A program made the translations under genes and the position numbers. The notes under the pieces were generated by a model. It had not been told where the DNA came from, ran no database searches, and worked only from the letters and a program-made list of their open reading frames with translations. A stretch of DNA of 64,000 nt from Symbiodinium microadriaticum (taxonomy: Eukaryota > Sar > Dinophyceae > Suessiales > Symbiodiniaceae). This document shows, in pieces, positions 1-9,956 of the stretch. The DNA is taken from contig LSRX01000795.1 in NCBI GenBank assembly GCA_001939145.1, forward strand, positions 245,141 to 309,140. The letters run 5' to 3'. Each line of letters starts with the position of its first letter. The stretch's first letter is position 1.

Positions 1-713
1 GAGCGGCTGGTAAGGCTCGAAATCTGCGTCGTGAGGCGGGTTCCTGTTGGTTTGTCTTATGCAGTGGCAAATCCTCAAGATGAGATTTCAACCATTGCCA
101 CTTGCGTGCGAGAGTCTTCAAGCCGACCTCTCCATGGGCATCGAACCTTCGCGAGACCACGTAATTATGCTTTGCAGCTGCACGAACCGTGTTAACTAAG
201 TACTGAAAGTCTGAGCTTGCAGCTGCTGTCGTCTCAACGGATCTATTAGCACCTGAGCACTGCATGTTCTTAATTTACCGATTGCATGCACAAGCTGCCA
301 ATGTCTCCATCCACTCCACTCTCACGGAGGAATTTGCATGCAAAGCCACATCGTAAGCTTCTGCAATGTCCCGGAAGCGCGACTGCGCCTCTACCTAGTG
401 AAGTGTTCAGCAGCAGACGGCTTCCCTTGGTAGTGCTTGTCTTGTGGGCCTTCGCACCGGGATTCTTCTGTGGATGCCACTTTGCCGCAGCCTCCGCTCG
501 CTAGTACCGGAATGCTGCCAGTGAGGCACGAAGCGTGAGATTCATCTCATCTGTACCGTGCCCACAGGGTCCCGGCCCACTGGTATCCCGAGCGAATTTG
601 CCGGGTTGTTGCGGATCGCGGAATGTCCAGCAAGGCATAGTAGTCCCGCCTCATCTCAAACAAACGGCTGGCTTGCTCTGAAATGCCAGTCACCTGAGTT
701 GCGAGCGCCATGT
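1..713 (-). CDS. J-domain (DnaJ-like) protein, spliced, C-terminus beyond window
   Basis: A J domain can be assembled from five exons. Exon 577-713 begins MALATQ (ATG at 711) and holds helix I and the start of helix II (DYYALLDIPRSATT, then RSGYQW). The exon from 491 to about 440 gives AAAKWHPQKNPGAKAHK. Exon 350-382 gives RFRDIAEAYD, exon 224-252 gives VLIDPLRRQ, and the exon from 146 downward gives FDAHGEVGLK. Joined, they reproduce the J-domain spacing YxxLxxxKWHP...FxxIxEAYxVLxDPxxRxxFDxxGxxGLK. Family role: J proteins recruit Hsp70 and stimulate its ATPase. The catalytic tripeptide HPD reads HPQ here (CAT CCA CAG), so this is J-like and may not stimulate Hsp70. Inferred introns 492-576 and 147-223 have GC donors and 253-349 has GT. 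The exact 3' end of the HPQ exon is uncertain. Frames NPPHDADFEPYQPL at 1-45 suggest the gene continues past position 1. Confidence 0.78.
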
Positions 714-929
714 CTAAAAGCCAGAAGTGTCCCTCCGTGCCCTTGCCAGGAACAGAAAAAGGAAACGTCTCGAGAGCACGGCACGAGCACGGAAAACACG
801 TGTTCTTCGGCCCTGGCCAAGCAGCGGAGGCTCCGGGCTTCGAGTACGGACCGCTGAGAGCCGAAAGGCACAAAAAGGCCCGCTTGCTAAAGCCAAAGCT
901 TGGGGCCAAGGTCTCCAACCAACAAATCC

Positions 930-1500
930 ATGCGTCAAATTTCACAGCGCAAGCCCTCCATGCTGCGCTCCTCCATCTTGCAACTGGCGCGGACGTCGCG
1001 AGCCATTTCCTCGATCTCTTCCTGCGCGACGATGCAACATTGACACGTTTCAGAGCCCATCTGCCCAACTTTCCAGCTAATTACCGGCGAATCGGGTCAT
1101 CAGACAATGACAACCAAGCCACTTTGCTTCGAAACAACCTACGCTTGTCATTGTCGCAGCGGCCAAGCACAGGCAGCCAAATCAGCACAAGTACTAGGAG
1201 GACTTCCAAGGTCAAGAGTGTCTTCCGTTGACCTGTCTCTTGGTTCGACTCCGCAACCTTTGTCTGAGCTCTCTCGCTTTTGCGGATGTGGGGAAGCGAT
1301 ACTGCGCACGCTTTTCCGGCCTTGCTCTTTGGGCTCACTTGTGGAGCCATGCTATGCGATTCGCTCAGCGCGATCCGGTCCGCGTTGCACATGGCGCTCA
1401 GGAGCGATCGAGCTCAGGGTCGGCCTCTTTTCCGGGCTCCTGCTGCCCCGGAGAGCAACTCGCGCATCTCTGCAGCCATGCTGCGCAAGCACGCATAGGA
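930..1500 (-). CDS. candidate exons upstream of the J-domain gene, one hydrophobic segment
   Basis: Three protein-like stretches occur on the minus strand. From 1021 downward, after CAG, EEIEEMARDVRASCKMEE is followed by RSMEGLRCE. Around 1150-1215 there is a hydrophobic run VLLVLVLIWLPVLG flanked by RKTLL and DNDKRRLF, which could be a membrane anchor. Near 1440-1490 MAAEMRELLSGAAGARK is readable. They lie just upstream of the J-domain exons in transcription direction and could be its N-terminal part, giving a membrane-anchored J-like protein. No domain identifies them and the splice joins are not fixed. Confidence 0.35.
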
Positions 1501-1510
1501 CCTGATCTCC

Positions 1511-1544
1511 AGCCGCGGCGGCGGCTATGGAGGCCGCCGCGGCT
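1511..1544. repeat. perfect 12-bp GC inverted repeat
   Basis: AGCCGCGGCGGC (1511-1522) is followed after 10 nt by its exact reverse complement (1533-1544), giving a strong hairpin in DNA or RNA. The minus strand reads as an alanine-rich stretch here, so it may simply be codon bias in an Ala tract. Confidence 0.8.
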
Positions 1545-1599
1545 GAGGCCGCACTGGTCTCCAAAAGTTCGGTGAGGCCTCATCAATGCAGTATGTGCA

Positions 1600-1896
1600 G
1601 TCACTCCGTGCTACGAGTACAACAGCCTTTAAGAGAAGTCTCGTGAACAGAGCAAATGTCAGAACCGTCCCGACAACGGGTGTAGGCTTTCCGCTCCGGC
1701 GTGCTTCCCTGAGCTTGGTGGTGAGCACTCGCTCACGAAGGACTTTGGCCTTCGGAAGAGACATGGCGCTACTGGAACTCTTGCGCCACGTGTGCCCACG
1801 TGTTCCTGAGCCGCAGGCGACACGTTGGATCGGTGCCAAGATTCCAGCAGCCATCTGGAAGAGGAGCATGTGACATCGATCGAAGTAAACCGTGTT
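1600..1896 (-). CDS. candidate exon(s), membrane-segment protein, function unknown
   Basis: The frame reads FGSDANTVYFDRCHMLLFQM and later MSLPKAKVLRERVLTTKL, then REARRSGKPTPVVG leading into the hydrophobic TVLTFALFTRLLLKAVVLVA. A basic helix before a possible transmembrane segment is visible. No family is recognised. It lies on the same strand as, and upstream of, the J-domain exons and might be the start of the same transcript. Confidence 0.35.
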
Positions 1897-1899
1897 GGC

Positions 1900-2800
1900 A
1901 TCTGAGCCGAATACCCGTCGACTCTGATCCGGTCGCACATCGGATAGGGCATTGGTCTGCACGAGGGTCTTGACCCACTGGCCGCAGCTGCGTGGATTCA
2001 ACAATTCCCTCCCCCACCCCGCCCTGGCACCAAGTACAGCATCCGAGAGGCAGAGCGCTGGCTTCGCGGAAGAGGCCCAACGTGAGTGTCCAAGATGCCC
2101 TGCACTTTGTTTGTAGCCGTGCCTACACTCACAACCTCGTCGGCACATGCGCACATCGGCTGTTGGAGGCGAGGGTATGTGTACAATCATGCGTATCATG
2201 CGTACGAATGCCTGCAAATTCAGAAATGTAGGTGCATGTACGGCATATCTGGACCGTGGTCAGGCGGCAACACTGTGCAAAGTCCGCCCTAACACTGAAC
2301 CCTTTAGCTTTTGCGAGCCTGAGTCCGAAAGCGCAAAAATCCTCATCTCCCGGCATTAAGCCCTTAACCCCTACGCACCTGGGAACACTAGGTACGCCCA
2401 CTGAACTCCGACACATGCTGTCTTGGGAAAAAACCTTGGCCTCACACTTTTGAAGCAGGACCAAGGCCTTAAACTTTTGAACAAGTAAGAACCGAGGCCT
2501 TGACCTTCATGACAGCGCCTAAACAACACACCCCGCCCATCACCGAAAGCCTCCGGGGTCCTCCCCCGCACGCCCCTCAAGGCTTCAGGGACCCCTTCGA
2601 AGATTCAAGTCAGCGATTTAGGATTTAAAACTGCGACGGTGTTGCAGGTGTTTCAGCCAGCAGCTAACATGCCACAACTTAAATGTGAAGTGAAACCGTG
2701 ATCCGTCCCCTTTGCAAGAGCTTGAGCAGCTGTCTGAGTCTTCGTATGGGTTCGTAGACTTGTTGCTGGCTAAGGTAGGCCGAAAAGCACAGGGCCGAAG
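1900..2800. other. no gene recognised
   Basis: Both strands have only short interrupted frames without domain motifs. The sequence holds no clear repeat. Confidence 0.4.
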
Positions 2801-2841
2801 TGACTAGCTTCGCATACCTTCGCAGCAAGACAGACCGGCCC

Positions 2842-3105
2842 TTAAATGATTTGCATGGACTGACCTCTGCATCTGCCAGCAGGCAGCCATAGACGATCGC
2901 CCGGTATTGGAAACCCTGGCAAAAACAGCCGACACTTCTGCACAGCCCATTTGTTCATGTTTGTTCGCTGTTCGGCGGAATGGAAAAGTCTTGCGAGAGC
3001 CATTCCCAGCCTTCCACTCTGCCTGATCCAGCAACACCTACACGACGCCGCACAACAAGTCTCACAAGTCCTCACTTGCAGCCGCATCACTAAAGCTGGC
3101 ATCGG
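2842..3105 (-). CDS. weak exon candidates, unknown
   Basis: Protein-like minus-strand pieces include FSDAAASEDL near 3090 and VLLDQAEWKAGNGSRK near 3010-3040. Frames on the opposite strand are also open, so this is tentative. Confidence 0.2.
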   Translation of the reverse strand, partial: PMPALVMRLQVRTCETCCAASCRCCWIRQSGRLGMALARLFHSAEQRTNMNKWAVQKCRLFLPGFPIPGDRLWLPAGRCRGQSMQII

Positions 3106-3229
3106 AAGCGTTGAAATGAGGCTTGCACTGCATCGATTCGAAAATCATTCTCAAAGTCCTGCCATGCTTTGCAACTGTTCGCAGATGTGTGGCCTTGATT
3201 ACTGAATATTACTGATTACTCACTGTCTA

Positions 3230-3980
3230 CTACTCTCCGGGCACCTCGTTGGAACCCGAGACGACCTCGAAGTCTTCTTCCTTGGCCGTGGCCAAGCCGC
3301 AGTGAAAGTCCGCGGCAACGTGGATCAAAAAGCTCCGAGCAAAGTCTTGCGACTCCAGGCTTGCGAGGATGGCCATCGCGTGCATGGCCTCCTGACACAA
3401 GGATTAATCCCGAGAGAAAGAAATGGAGGAATGCATGCCACTGCCTGAAGCTCCGCTTCGATCACATGCACGGCACCACTCACAGGCTGGCACAGAGCCT
3501 CAGAGGCGCTCAGAGACGGCGCAGAATGGCAGAGGCCCTGCTCTGCTCTGCGGCCCTGCAGCTGCCCAGTCGCTGTGGGAGAAGAAGTCGCTGGCATACT
3601 GAAGAAAGCTCGACCTGCCCCTGCCTGACCACAGACCCTCAAAAGCTCAGGCTTGGCAGCTGAAGTCTGAGCGGGCCTGGTGGCGAGCTGTTGGTGGGGC
3701 TGGGATCCGGATCTCCGATGGCCTCTGCAAAAGCAGGTGCTGAAACGCGGGGCACAGCTTTCAAAACAGTTCTGGGTGAAACTCCAGAGCGCGCTCCAGC
3801 TGCTGCTTCTGTGTAGCCAGTGCCTGCAAGTGCCGTGTGTTCGCACTGTTGTTGTGCAAGCTGATGTGGTCCCCCCCCCTTTGGGGCCTCTGGAACAGTG
3901 TCCATGGTGCGATCAAGGGCCAGCCGTTTAACCAGGCCTCTCAGAGGCGATGAAAAGACTGGCATTGAGTCCCGCAAATC
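3230..3980 (-). CDS. 3' part of a spliced gene with a coiled-coil segment, function unknown
   Basis: The last exon (3230-3391) reads EAMHAMAILASLESQDFA, then RSFLIHVAADFHCGLATAKE and EDFEVVSGSNEVPGE before TAG at 3230-3232. It is preceded by an AG acceptor. The exon before it (about 3420-3500) ends VSGAVHVIEAELQ at a CAG|GC donor, and both are phase 0, so the join reads IEAELQ-EAMHAM. Farther upstream QALATQKQQLERALEF (about 3770-3830) looks like a coiled coil, and MDTVPEAPKGGG lies near 3880-3910. No known family is recognised. The acidic C-terminal tail and the strand agree with the neighbours. Confidence 0.55.
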
Positions 3981-3984
3981 GGAC

Positions 3985-4115
3985 GGGCCTCTGACCGCGT
4001 ATCCCCACAGGACACCTCAGCTTCCATCTCATGGGAACCGACACATCTGCAGCCTTCATGCCGGGCTGCGCGCCTAAGCAATACCTCGGAATCGTCAAGC
4101 TCAGCCAGAGCACAA
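3985..4115 (-). CDS. exon candidate, unknown
   Basis: Minus strand reads DLACALAELDDSEVLLRRAA followed by RHEGCRCVGSHEMEAE, an acidic, helix-like stretch. It may be an upstream exon of the 3.2-4.0 kb gene. Confidence 0.35.
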
Positions 4116-4204
4116 GCGAGATCAGTAGAATGAATAGAAGCTGAGCAACTGTATGCTGGCATGTTGGGGCGATGTCGAAATCATGACCCTGGCGGGTACA
4201 CAGA

Positions 4205-4320
4205 AGGTTGTGCTAGCCGAATTCCATGTAATTCCTCGCACTTCTCTGTCTGTCTGGCATGGCAAGCTGCGCACCCATCGAAGGCGACGTTGTCTTCGTC
4301 GGACAAGCTCTTTTCCTCGC
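4205..4320 (-). CDS. exon candidate with a CxxCH motif, unknown
   Basis: Minus strand reads KSLSDEDNVAFDGCAACHAR then QTEKCEELHG. CAACH matches the heme c attachment pattern CxxCH. No other cytochrome c feature (distal Met, typical helices) can be seen, so a heme function is not claimed. Confidence 0.25.
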
Positions 4321-4655
4321 CCCACCTTTGTCTCAGCACTGTGTGGCAGAACACAGACACACCATCTGCAGGTCATAACTTCGCACAATTCACGTACCGC
4401 GAGCGTAAACTGGTAGATGGAGCTCTCTCGTATACCTACTCTCTCGGTTGAGTGGGCCAGAGAGCCAAAACTTGGACGACTCGAGCCATGCTCAAGACAC
4501 TACCACGCATCTTGCATCCGTGCCACGTGGCAGAAACGTAGGCCTGTACGACCCTCCGGCTCTCATCCCGGCTCACCACCTCAGGGCAAAGAAGGCAGCA
4601 TTGCAAGAAGCCGGGCACTTCTTTGCTCAGCGTCCGGCCGAATGATGAATGCCAG

Positions 4656-5740
4656 CTAATGCTGCCTTAAAGCAGTCTCCGAAACGAAACTCTTCGGAAA
4701 GATGTCCAGTGCAATCCGGGGAACTGTCACAGCGTCCTCAGCCTTGAGGCCAGGAACACTGGCCTGCCCAGCAAATGAGCCACCAATGAGCCCAACAATG
4801 CCTATGAACATGGCCATCACTCGATATGGTTCCCGAAAAGCATGCTGCATTAACACCAGCGCTAAGCACCCAAGGCCCCCTTTTGTTCTCTCACAGCAGC
4901 TTGGATTTGATCCTCAGCCCATGACACCATCGTTGCCAAGGCATGAGCAGTGTATGCAAGCATGTTCCACTTCGGTCTTTCGCTGAGACAAGAACTCCGT
5001 GAGCGGCGAAGAGCTCCAGTCTTTGCTGGCACGTGACCTCGTTGAGACAAGCGCTTCGCTGGATTCTTCTCGGCCCTACCAGGTGGGAGAAGCTTGCAAT
5101 GCCCGAGCTTCTTACCGCACATCTCTCGAGACACACTTGGTTGTACGCAGTGACCTGCGGCACTCCCACAAAAAAGACTAGGCGGTGGCAATGCTCAGGG
5201 CTTAGAGGCTGAGAGCTGCACATCCACCGCAACTTCGGCTGCACACGTATCCTGCCCCTGACAAACGAACCACACCGATGGCAACTGCATATCTCAGGCA
5301 TAACTCCCCTCCCTCGGAAACAAGCCGAGCCTGTCCGCAAGCGAAGGGTCGTAGAGTGGAAGCTGAGGTTCCTCGCACAGCACGGCTCTCTGTCGCAGTC
5401 AAGCTCTGATCGAGTTCCCGACAAGTCGCGTGTGGGAGTGAACTGCGCCACCCGCTCGGAGCAATCCCTACCTCGATATCCGGAGTGCTCCGTGCAACTT
5501 CCGATCCGATGAGTCTGAGTCCTAACGGAGCCCCAGACTGCATGCGGCATTGCAAGCAGCTTCAAAGTTCTTCGCGCTTGGACCTTCCGATCGCAGCGAA
5601 GCGATGGCGTGTGGGAGCGGTTGGAGTTGGGGCCAGGGAATCGGCTCTTTGACTTGTCCATCCACAGCTTGAAGTACTTGCTCCTTACAGAATTGCAATC
5701 GTCTCGGCTTTGCCCACTCTGCTCAGCTGCTCTACACATC
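4656..5740 (-). CDS. spliced membrane protein, function unknown
   Basis: Minus-strand exons in order: near 5540-5560 LLAMPHAVWGSV; near 5310-5375 EEPQLPLYDPSLADRLGLFP; near 5215-5280 VWFVCQGQDTCAAEVAVDVQ; then 4875-4970 KWNMLAYTAHALATMVSWAE followed by DQIQAAVREQKGALG; and finally 4656-4841 HAFREPYRVMAMFIGIVGLI with GGSFAGQASVPGLKAEDAVT and a stop. FIGIVGLIGGSFAG is a good transmembrane helix near the C-terminus. The final join is consistent with a GC donor (GGT|GCTTAG) and acceptor TGCAG|CATGC in phase 0. No transporter or receptor family is recognised. Confidence 0.5.
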
Positions 5741-5886
5741 GCCTGTCAGCATAGAGCTCCAGCGCTTTCCTCTCGGTGGGAACTTGCAAGGGTTGCAAGC
5801 CTCGTCACGACGACACAGGCTAGAACAAGTAGCTGAAATTCCACATCCCTTCTCTTTGAGTTAGGTGCTGCTGATGGATTCGGACT

Positions 5887-6456
5887 TCAAGATGAAGAAG
5901 GATGGGTAGCGGTTGACCTCGCCTCATAAGGCAGCTCGACGATCACATGGCCTGTAGGCCCATGCAGCCCCATGTGAAAGATGATCTTGGCCGGGCCGAG
6001 GCGTTGACGCACGATGAAGGTCGAGCCATCGACGCCAGGCAAGACCTGGTCGAAAGCATTTTCGACTCTGTGGAGTTCCTGTTCCATGACCGGGGCACGA
6101 GCCGCTTGCAAGGCCGCAAGCCAAAAGAAATCGCCTTCTGGAAACTCTCCGTCCACGAAGTCATGGCCTCGCAAGGCTGTTTGCATGGGGGACAGAGAAA
6201 GCTCCGAAGCTCTTCAGGCTCCAACCGGCAAAGATCCCTCCAGTGCGCACCTTTGGCCACCAGGCCTTGGAAAGGACTCGGGTTGCCTACTCTTGGCCAC
6301 AACTCTGTCCTGTCGGTCAAAGACTTGTCGCATCTTGTTCACCATGATTAAACAACCATGTTGGAAGCACAGAGGTTGCCTCCGTTCCACAAACTGATGA
6401 CCACCGTTCCAAACAGAGACAACAGCAGGAACACGAAACCAAGAAACGCTGGTCAA
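5887..6456 (-). CDS. spliced gene, C-terminal exons, function unknown
   Basis: The 3' exon (5887 to about 6170) is a long clean frame. It reads HDFVDGEFPEGDFFWLAALQ, later VMEQELHRVENAFDQVLPGV, DGSTFIVRQRLGPAKIIFHM and GLHGPTGHVIVELPYEARST before the stop. The upstream exon (about 6195-6270) reads GLVAKGAHWRDLCRLEPEEL then RSFLCP. Still farther up, MVNKMRQVFDRQDRVVAKSR lies near 6290-6350. The alternation of beta-like segments suggests a globular domain, but no family is recognised. The strand agrees with the neighbours. Confidence 0.6.
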
Positions 6457-6459
6457 TGG

Positions 6460-7080
6460 GGGCGCAACTGCTTCTTACTGAGACCAGCCAACACTGCAGA
6501 AGTGGCTTTCTGTCCCGAATGATTGCGTCCGCGGCTGGTATCCCAAGATCTGCGAATACCTATGCGAAAGTCAATGCCTGAATGCGTCCCGCCCCTTTCA
6601 CGGGTCTGTGGCCCACGGCATGTATGTCTGCCACCACGCCGGCAAAGTCATGTCGTGCATCGAGGTAAACCTCAGAGCGCCATCATGCAGCTGCCCGCCC
6701 GTACACTAGCTCACCAGCGCCTCGCACATGCAAGCCGAAACACAGACACTTTTGAACAACCCAAACATACACGGCAACCCCCCATGTGGGAGTAGTGCAA
6801 AGGTTCTGTTGAATCAGCAGCAAAGGCTTGCAAAGGAAGGAATCTCAATCTGGGGAATGGCCTCCAAGAACGAAGCAAATCTTCTAGGACTAGGACGTGT
6901 ATTGTCGGTACAAGGGCCAGTATAAACTCGCCACGCCGCTACGCAAGTGGAGGGCCTTCGATTGACATGCGCTTGCCGGAAAGAAAGGGGGTTTACAGAT
7001 CGCCACCCAAGTCGAGGGTGTAGGACCGATGTAGGAGAAACTGCCGCTGGAGTTGTGACCATCTCTGGACCGTAGATACT
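6460..7080. other. no gene recognised
   Basis: Only short frames are present on both strands, with nothing resembling a domain. GC content falls toward the AT-rich repeat block that follows. Confidence 0.4.
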
Positions 7081-7083
7081 GGA

Positions 7084-7262
7084 AACTGCAAAATAATTAA
7101 TTAGGGAAAGCTTTGGGAGAATGTTTGGGAGAATTTTGGGAGAATCTAGAGAGAAATTAGGGAGAGCTGTGGCCAACTATGCGAGAAATTAGCAAGCAAG
7201 TAGCAAGCAAATGGTAAGCAATTAGCAAGCAAATAGCAAGCAAGTAGCGAGCAATTTGCGGG
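7084..7262. repeat. AT-rich short tandem repeats (TTTGGGAGAA and TTAGCAAGCAA types)
   Basis: 7112-7146 carries three copies of a TTTGGGAGAAT-like unit. 7184-7257 carries about eight imperfect copies of an 8-11 bp TAGCAAGCAA unit. Stops occur in all frames, so this is non-coding. Confidence 0.85.
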
Positions 7263-7420
7263 TGATTTGAGATAACGAAGCTTCAAGAAGAACCACCGTT
7301 GGACTGGGCGGACATCCTTCTGTCTAGCGCTGATCCCGAAGTAGCCCTCAACGTCAGGACATGGGGATGGGCGGGGGAAGGAGAGGCAACGGTGGGGCAC
7401 CGGCTGGTTTCGAAAGGACT

Positions 7421-7680
7421 CGCTAATTTCTCCCCAATTTCTCGCTAGTTGTTCGCTACTTTATATAGAAATCCTACTAAATTAGCGAGAAATTAGCGAA
7501 AAATTAGGGAGAAATTAGCGAGAAATTAGGGAGAAATTAGCGAGAGCGCCTTCCTCCTCCCCTCCTCCTCTCCCTTCCCCCTCCCTTCCCTCTGCCCTCC
7601 CCTCCTCCCCTCCCCGGCCCTCCCCTCACCTGCTCGCTAATTTCTGGCTGATTTCTCACTAATTTCTCGCTAAAAGTTCG
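7421..7680. repeat. inverted TTAGCGAGAAA arrays flanking a polypyrimidine tract
   Basis: 7477-7545 has about six head-to-tail copies of AAATTAGCGAGA/AAATTAGGGAGA. The reverse-complement motif CTCGCTAATTT appears at 7421-7448 and again at 7633-7673. Between the arms, 7549-7630 is almost pure C/T on the plus strand, with only a few purines. The two arms could pair, and the homopyrimidine tract could form triplex or other non-B DNA. Confidence 0.85.
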
Positions 7681-7884
7681 CAAACTCAAAGTAGTCAATG
7701 CGACATGCTCGCAAAGTAGTCGCAAATAATCCCTGCGAAATCTCATTTTGATCACTAATAAATCGCAAACGAAACAAGCTAAATCGCTAATCAGCACGCC
7801 GAATAATCGCAAGGAAATCTCTAATTAATTGTTCGGTGGTGGTCTCAGTCTGTACAGGGTCTGAAGGTCACAACGCTGGAGCCT

Positions 7885-8606
7885 TTAAGATCTGCACGTC
7901 ATCCCAGCGATAGCTTTGGGGACTGCCAATTCGCTGGCTCGTTTTGGAAACAGCTCTTTCTCTTCGTCGCTGAGGCCTTTGAGGATGAAGGCCGCAGACT
8001 GAGTGATTTGAACGTCGACCCGGGGAGCGTCATCCGTACTGATGACAACAACATCATAGAATTGCACCATCATCTCGAAATCGAAGTTGTGATAAGCAAT
8101 TTACCGAAGCTAACCGATTTGCACCGGCAAGCTTCCCAACCTTGCCGGCAGTGTCCGTTTAATCAAACGGTCTGCCAGATGCTGCTTGGTTGACCAAGCA
8201 TGTGGCTGAATCTTCTAGGAAAACTACAGACCGTTGACCTCCGTGGCATCACAGGTCACAGGAGTCGGAGGTCTGGCAAAAGGAAGGTGCATTACAGGGG
8301 GCTTTAACCTTGTTAGCCACGTGTGCCCTTAAACACGATCAGCTTGCAAGCCAAATATACATTTTACAGATGTCTTGTCATCAATCACAGACAATCATTC
8401 TGTCTAACGCAACCCGTCCCACGTGGCAAATGGCACTGCCTGTGGCCACGGCAAAGTCCAGCTCCCCGTCCGCGATCTGCGAAGCTGCGTAGGCACTGTC
8501 CTGGGAACGCAAGCTTGAAGCGAAGCACACCACCCAGTACATGCAATGAGCAAATTCTGATAAATCTTCTGCTACACGAAACCCACCCAACTGACTGCGG
8601 AGTCAA
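7885..8606 (-). CDS. spliced gene, at least two exons, function unknown
   Basis: The downstream exon (7885-8073) reads MVQFYDVVVISTDDAPRVDV, QITQSAAFILKGLSDEEKEL and FPKRASELAVPKAIAGM to a stop. The upstream exon (about 8385-8580) reads AEDLSEFAHCMYWVVCFASS, LRSQDSAYAASQIADGELDF and AVATGSAICHVGRVALD. Both are long, stop-free and have balanced composition. They are separated by about 310 bp that holds introns or small exons. No family is recognised. Confidence 0.5.
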
Positions 8607-8609
8607 GCG

Positions 8610-9020
8610 TGGCAGGCCATCTCATGCATGGGAATCTTTCCACTTCGGAGTGAGCTGCTTTGGGACAGTGGGATATGTGTGGTCGGCAAGATCCTCGCAG
8701 ACCTCTCGAAGTCTCCCGAAAATCCTGAAAATCCTTCAGGATCTCATGAGAAGCGGCGTCGGCCAGAGATCCGAAACTGGATGCCCATAGTTACCCCGCT
8801 ATGCCGCAAACCCGAGGCTCAACCGCCCCAAGATATCTGCACTGTGAAATCTGAGGCCAGGACGAAGTTCAGGATCTCGGCACGGCCTGAGCCTGCAGTC
8901 TCAGAATATTCGAGCCCCAGCACAAGTTGCAAGGCGGCAAGTCATGTACATGTAGCTAGCTAGATGAAGTGTGCCTGAGCACTTTCGACACGAGATCTCT
9001 GTGATGGCAGGTGGACTACA
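8610..9020. other. no gene recognised
   Basis: A plus-strand frame (8628-8963) is open but is basic and proline-rich with no domain-like segments. Nothing else stands out. Confidence 0.35.
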
Positions 9021-9026
9021 AGTAAG

Positions 9027-9260
9027 TTGGAGGAGCCGGGACCGGGGTCCGCACGCAAGGACCTGGCAGCCACTGCGATGATCAAGAGACTTGAGGTGTC
9101 AGCATCACAGGTCGGCTGGACTCTTCGAGTCGCCTCTCGCACTGAAGTCGGTGCTGCCTTCAAGTTGTTGCAACGCTCAGACAGCGACGACAGATATCCT
9201 CGGGACTCGGAGGAGGGCTTCTTGGCATCGTTGCCGTGCACATTGGCTATGTCAACGTAG
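9027..9260 (+). CDS. plus-strand ORF, doubtful
   Basis: The frame opens MEEPGPGSARKDLAATAMIK and continues with VGWTLRVASRTEVGAAFKLL to a stop after 77 codons. Composition is protein-like. The opposite strand is also open here (SSESRGYLSSLSERCNNL), and all neighbouring genes are on the minus strand, so the coding strand is unresolved. Confidence 0.25.
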   Translation: MEEPGPGSARKDLAATAMIKRLEVSASQVGWTLRVASRTEVGAAFKLLQRSDSDDRYPRDSEEGFLASLPCTLAMST

Positions 9261-9399
9261 AAGAGGTTGTCCGGTGCCGCCTTTTACGAAGCATATTGAG
9301 CGGATCTGAGCAGATCTGAGCAGAGCGGAAGCTACCCTCACATGCCTGCTGACCCCAAAGGTCGACGAGACGCAGGCCTGAGCTTCTGAGCCTCTACAC

Positions 9400-9850
9400 T
9401 CACCCGCAAGCCATGGGCATTTGGGCTCCGTCGTTTGCCGCTCCAGTTTGACAAAAAGTGGTGAGCGTGAACGCCGGCCTGAACGCCGACCTTGCGACGC
9501 TTTGATTTTTCGGACACTTTGATGCCATGGCGAAGTTGCGACCGGCCTCCACGGCTTCGCCAACCAATCCCAGGCCTTTGCTGCGACACTGCTGTGACTC
9601 TTTGCACAGAGCCGGATCAAACTTGTGGATCTGCGTGCCGCACAGTTCAGCAAACTGGGCAGCTCTGAGCGAGACTGGGGGAAGGATTGGAGACATGGCC
9701 TCGGCAACAGGAGGATGGATTTTGCGCTGGGAGACCGCACGCTGATGAGAGCCCCACTCCTGCCAGCCCTGCCAGCCTTGTGCGGCTCGCGCTTCCGAAG
9801 CCAGGGCCTTAGAGGCCGTGCACGAAGCGGAAGCGCTCTCTCCCAAACCA
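9400..9850 (-). CDS. exon(s) of an unidentified gene
   Basis: The open frame reads ASEARAAQGWQGWQEWGSHQ, then VSLRAAQFAELCGTQIHKFD, PALCKESQQCRSKGLGLVGE and AVEAGRNFAMASK. Composition and length favour a real exon, perhaps two. No domain is recognised. The upstream part (9850-10010) stays open but is less convincing. Confidence 0.45.
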
Positions 9851-9956
9851 CGAACTGGAATGTCCGGTCACAGGGCCCCGGGCAGAATCTGCGCTGTGAA
9901 GCCATGCTACAGCAAGGGCCACACGCACGCCCCGCATTGAATGCAGACTCTGCGCT

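Noticed and set aside
1237-1260. TTGGTTCGACTCC resembling a tRNA T-loop (GGTTCGANTCC)
   Set aside because: Flanking bases do not form a T-stem, and no acceptor, D or anticodon stem could be found around it.
4205-4320. c-type cytochrome from CAACH
   Set aside because: Only CxxCH is present. No other cytochrome c features, so kept as an unknown exon.
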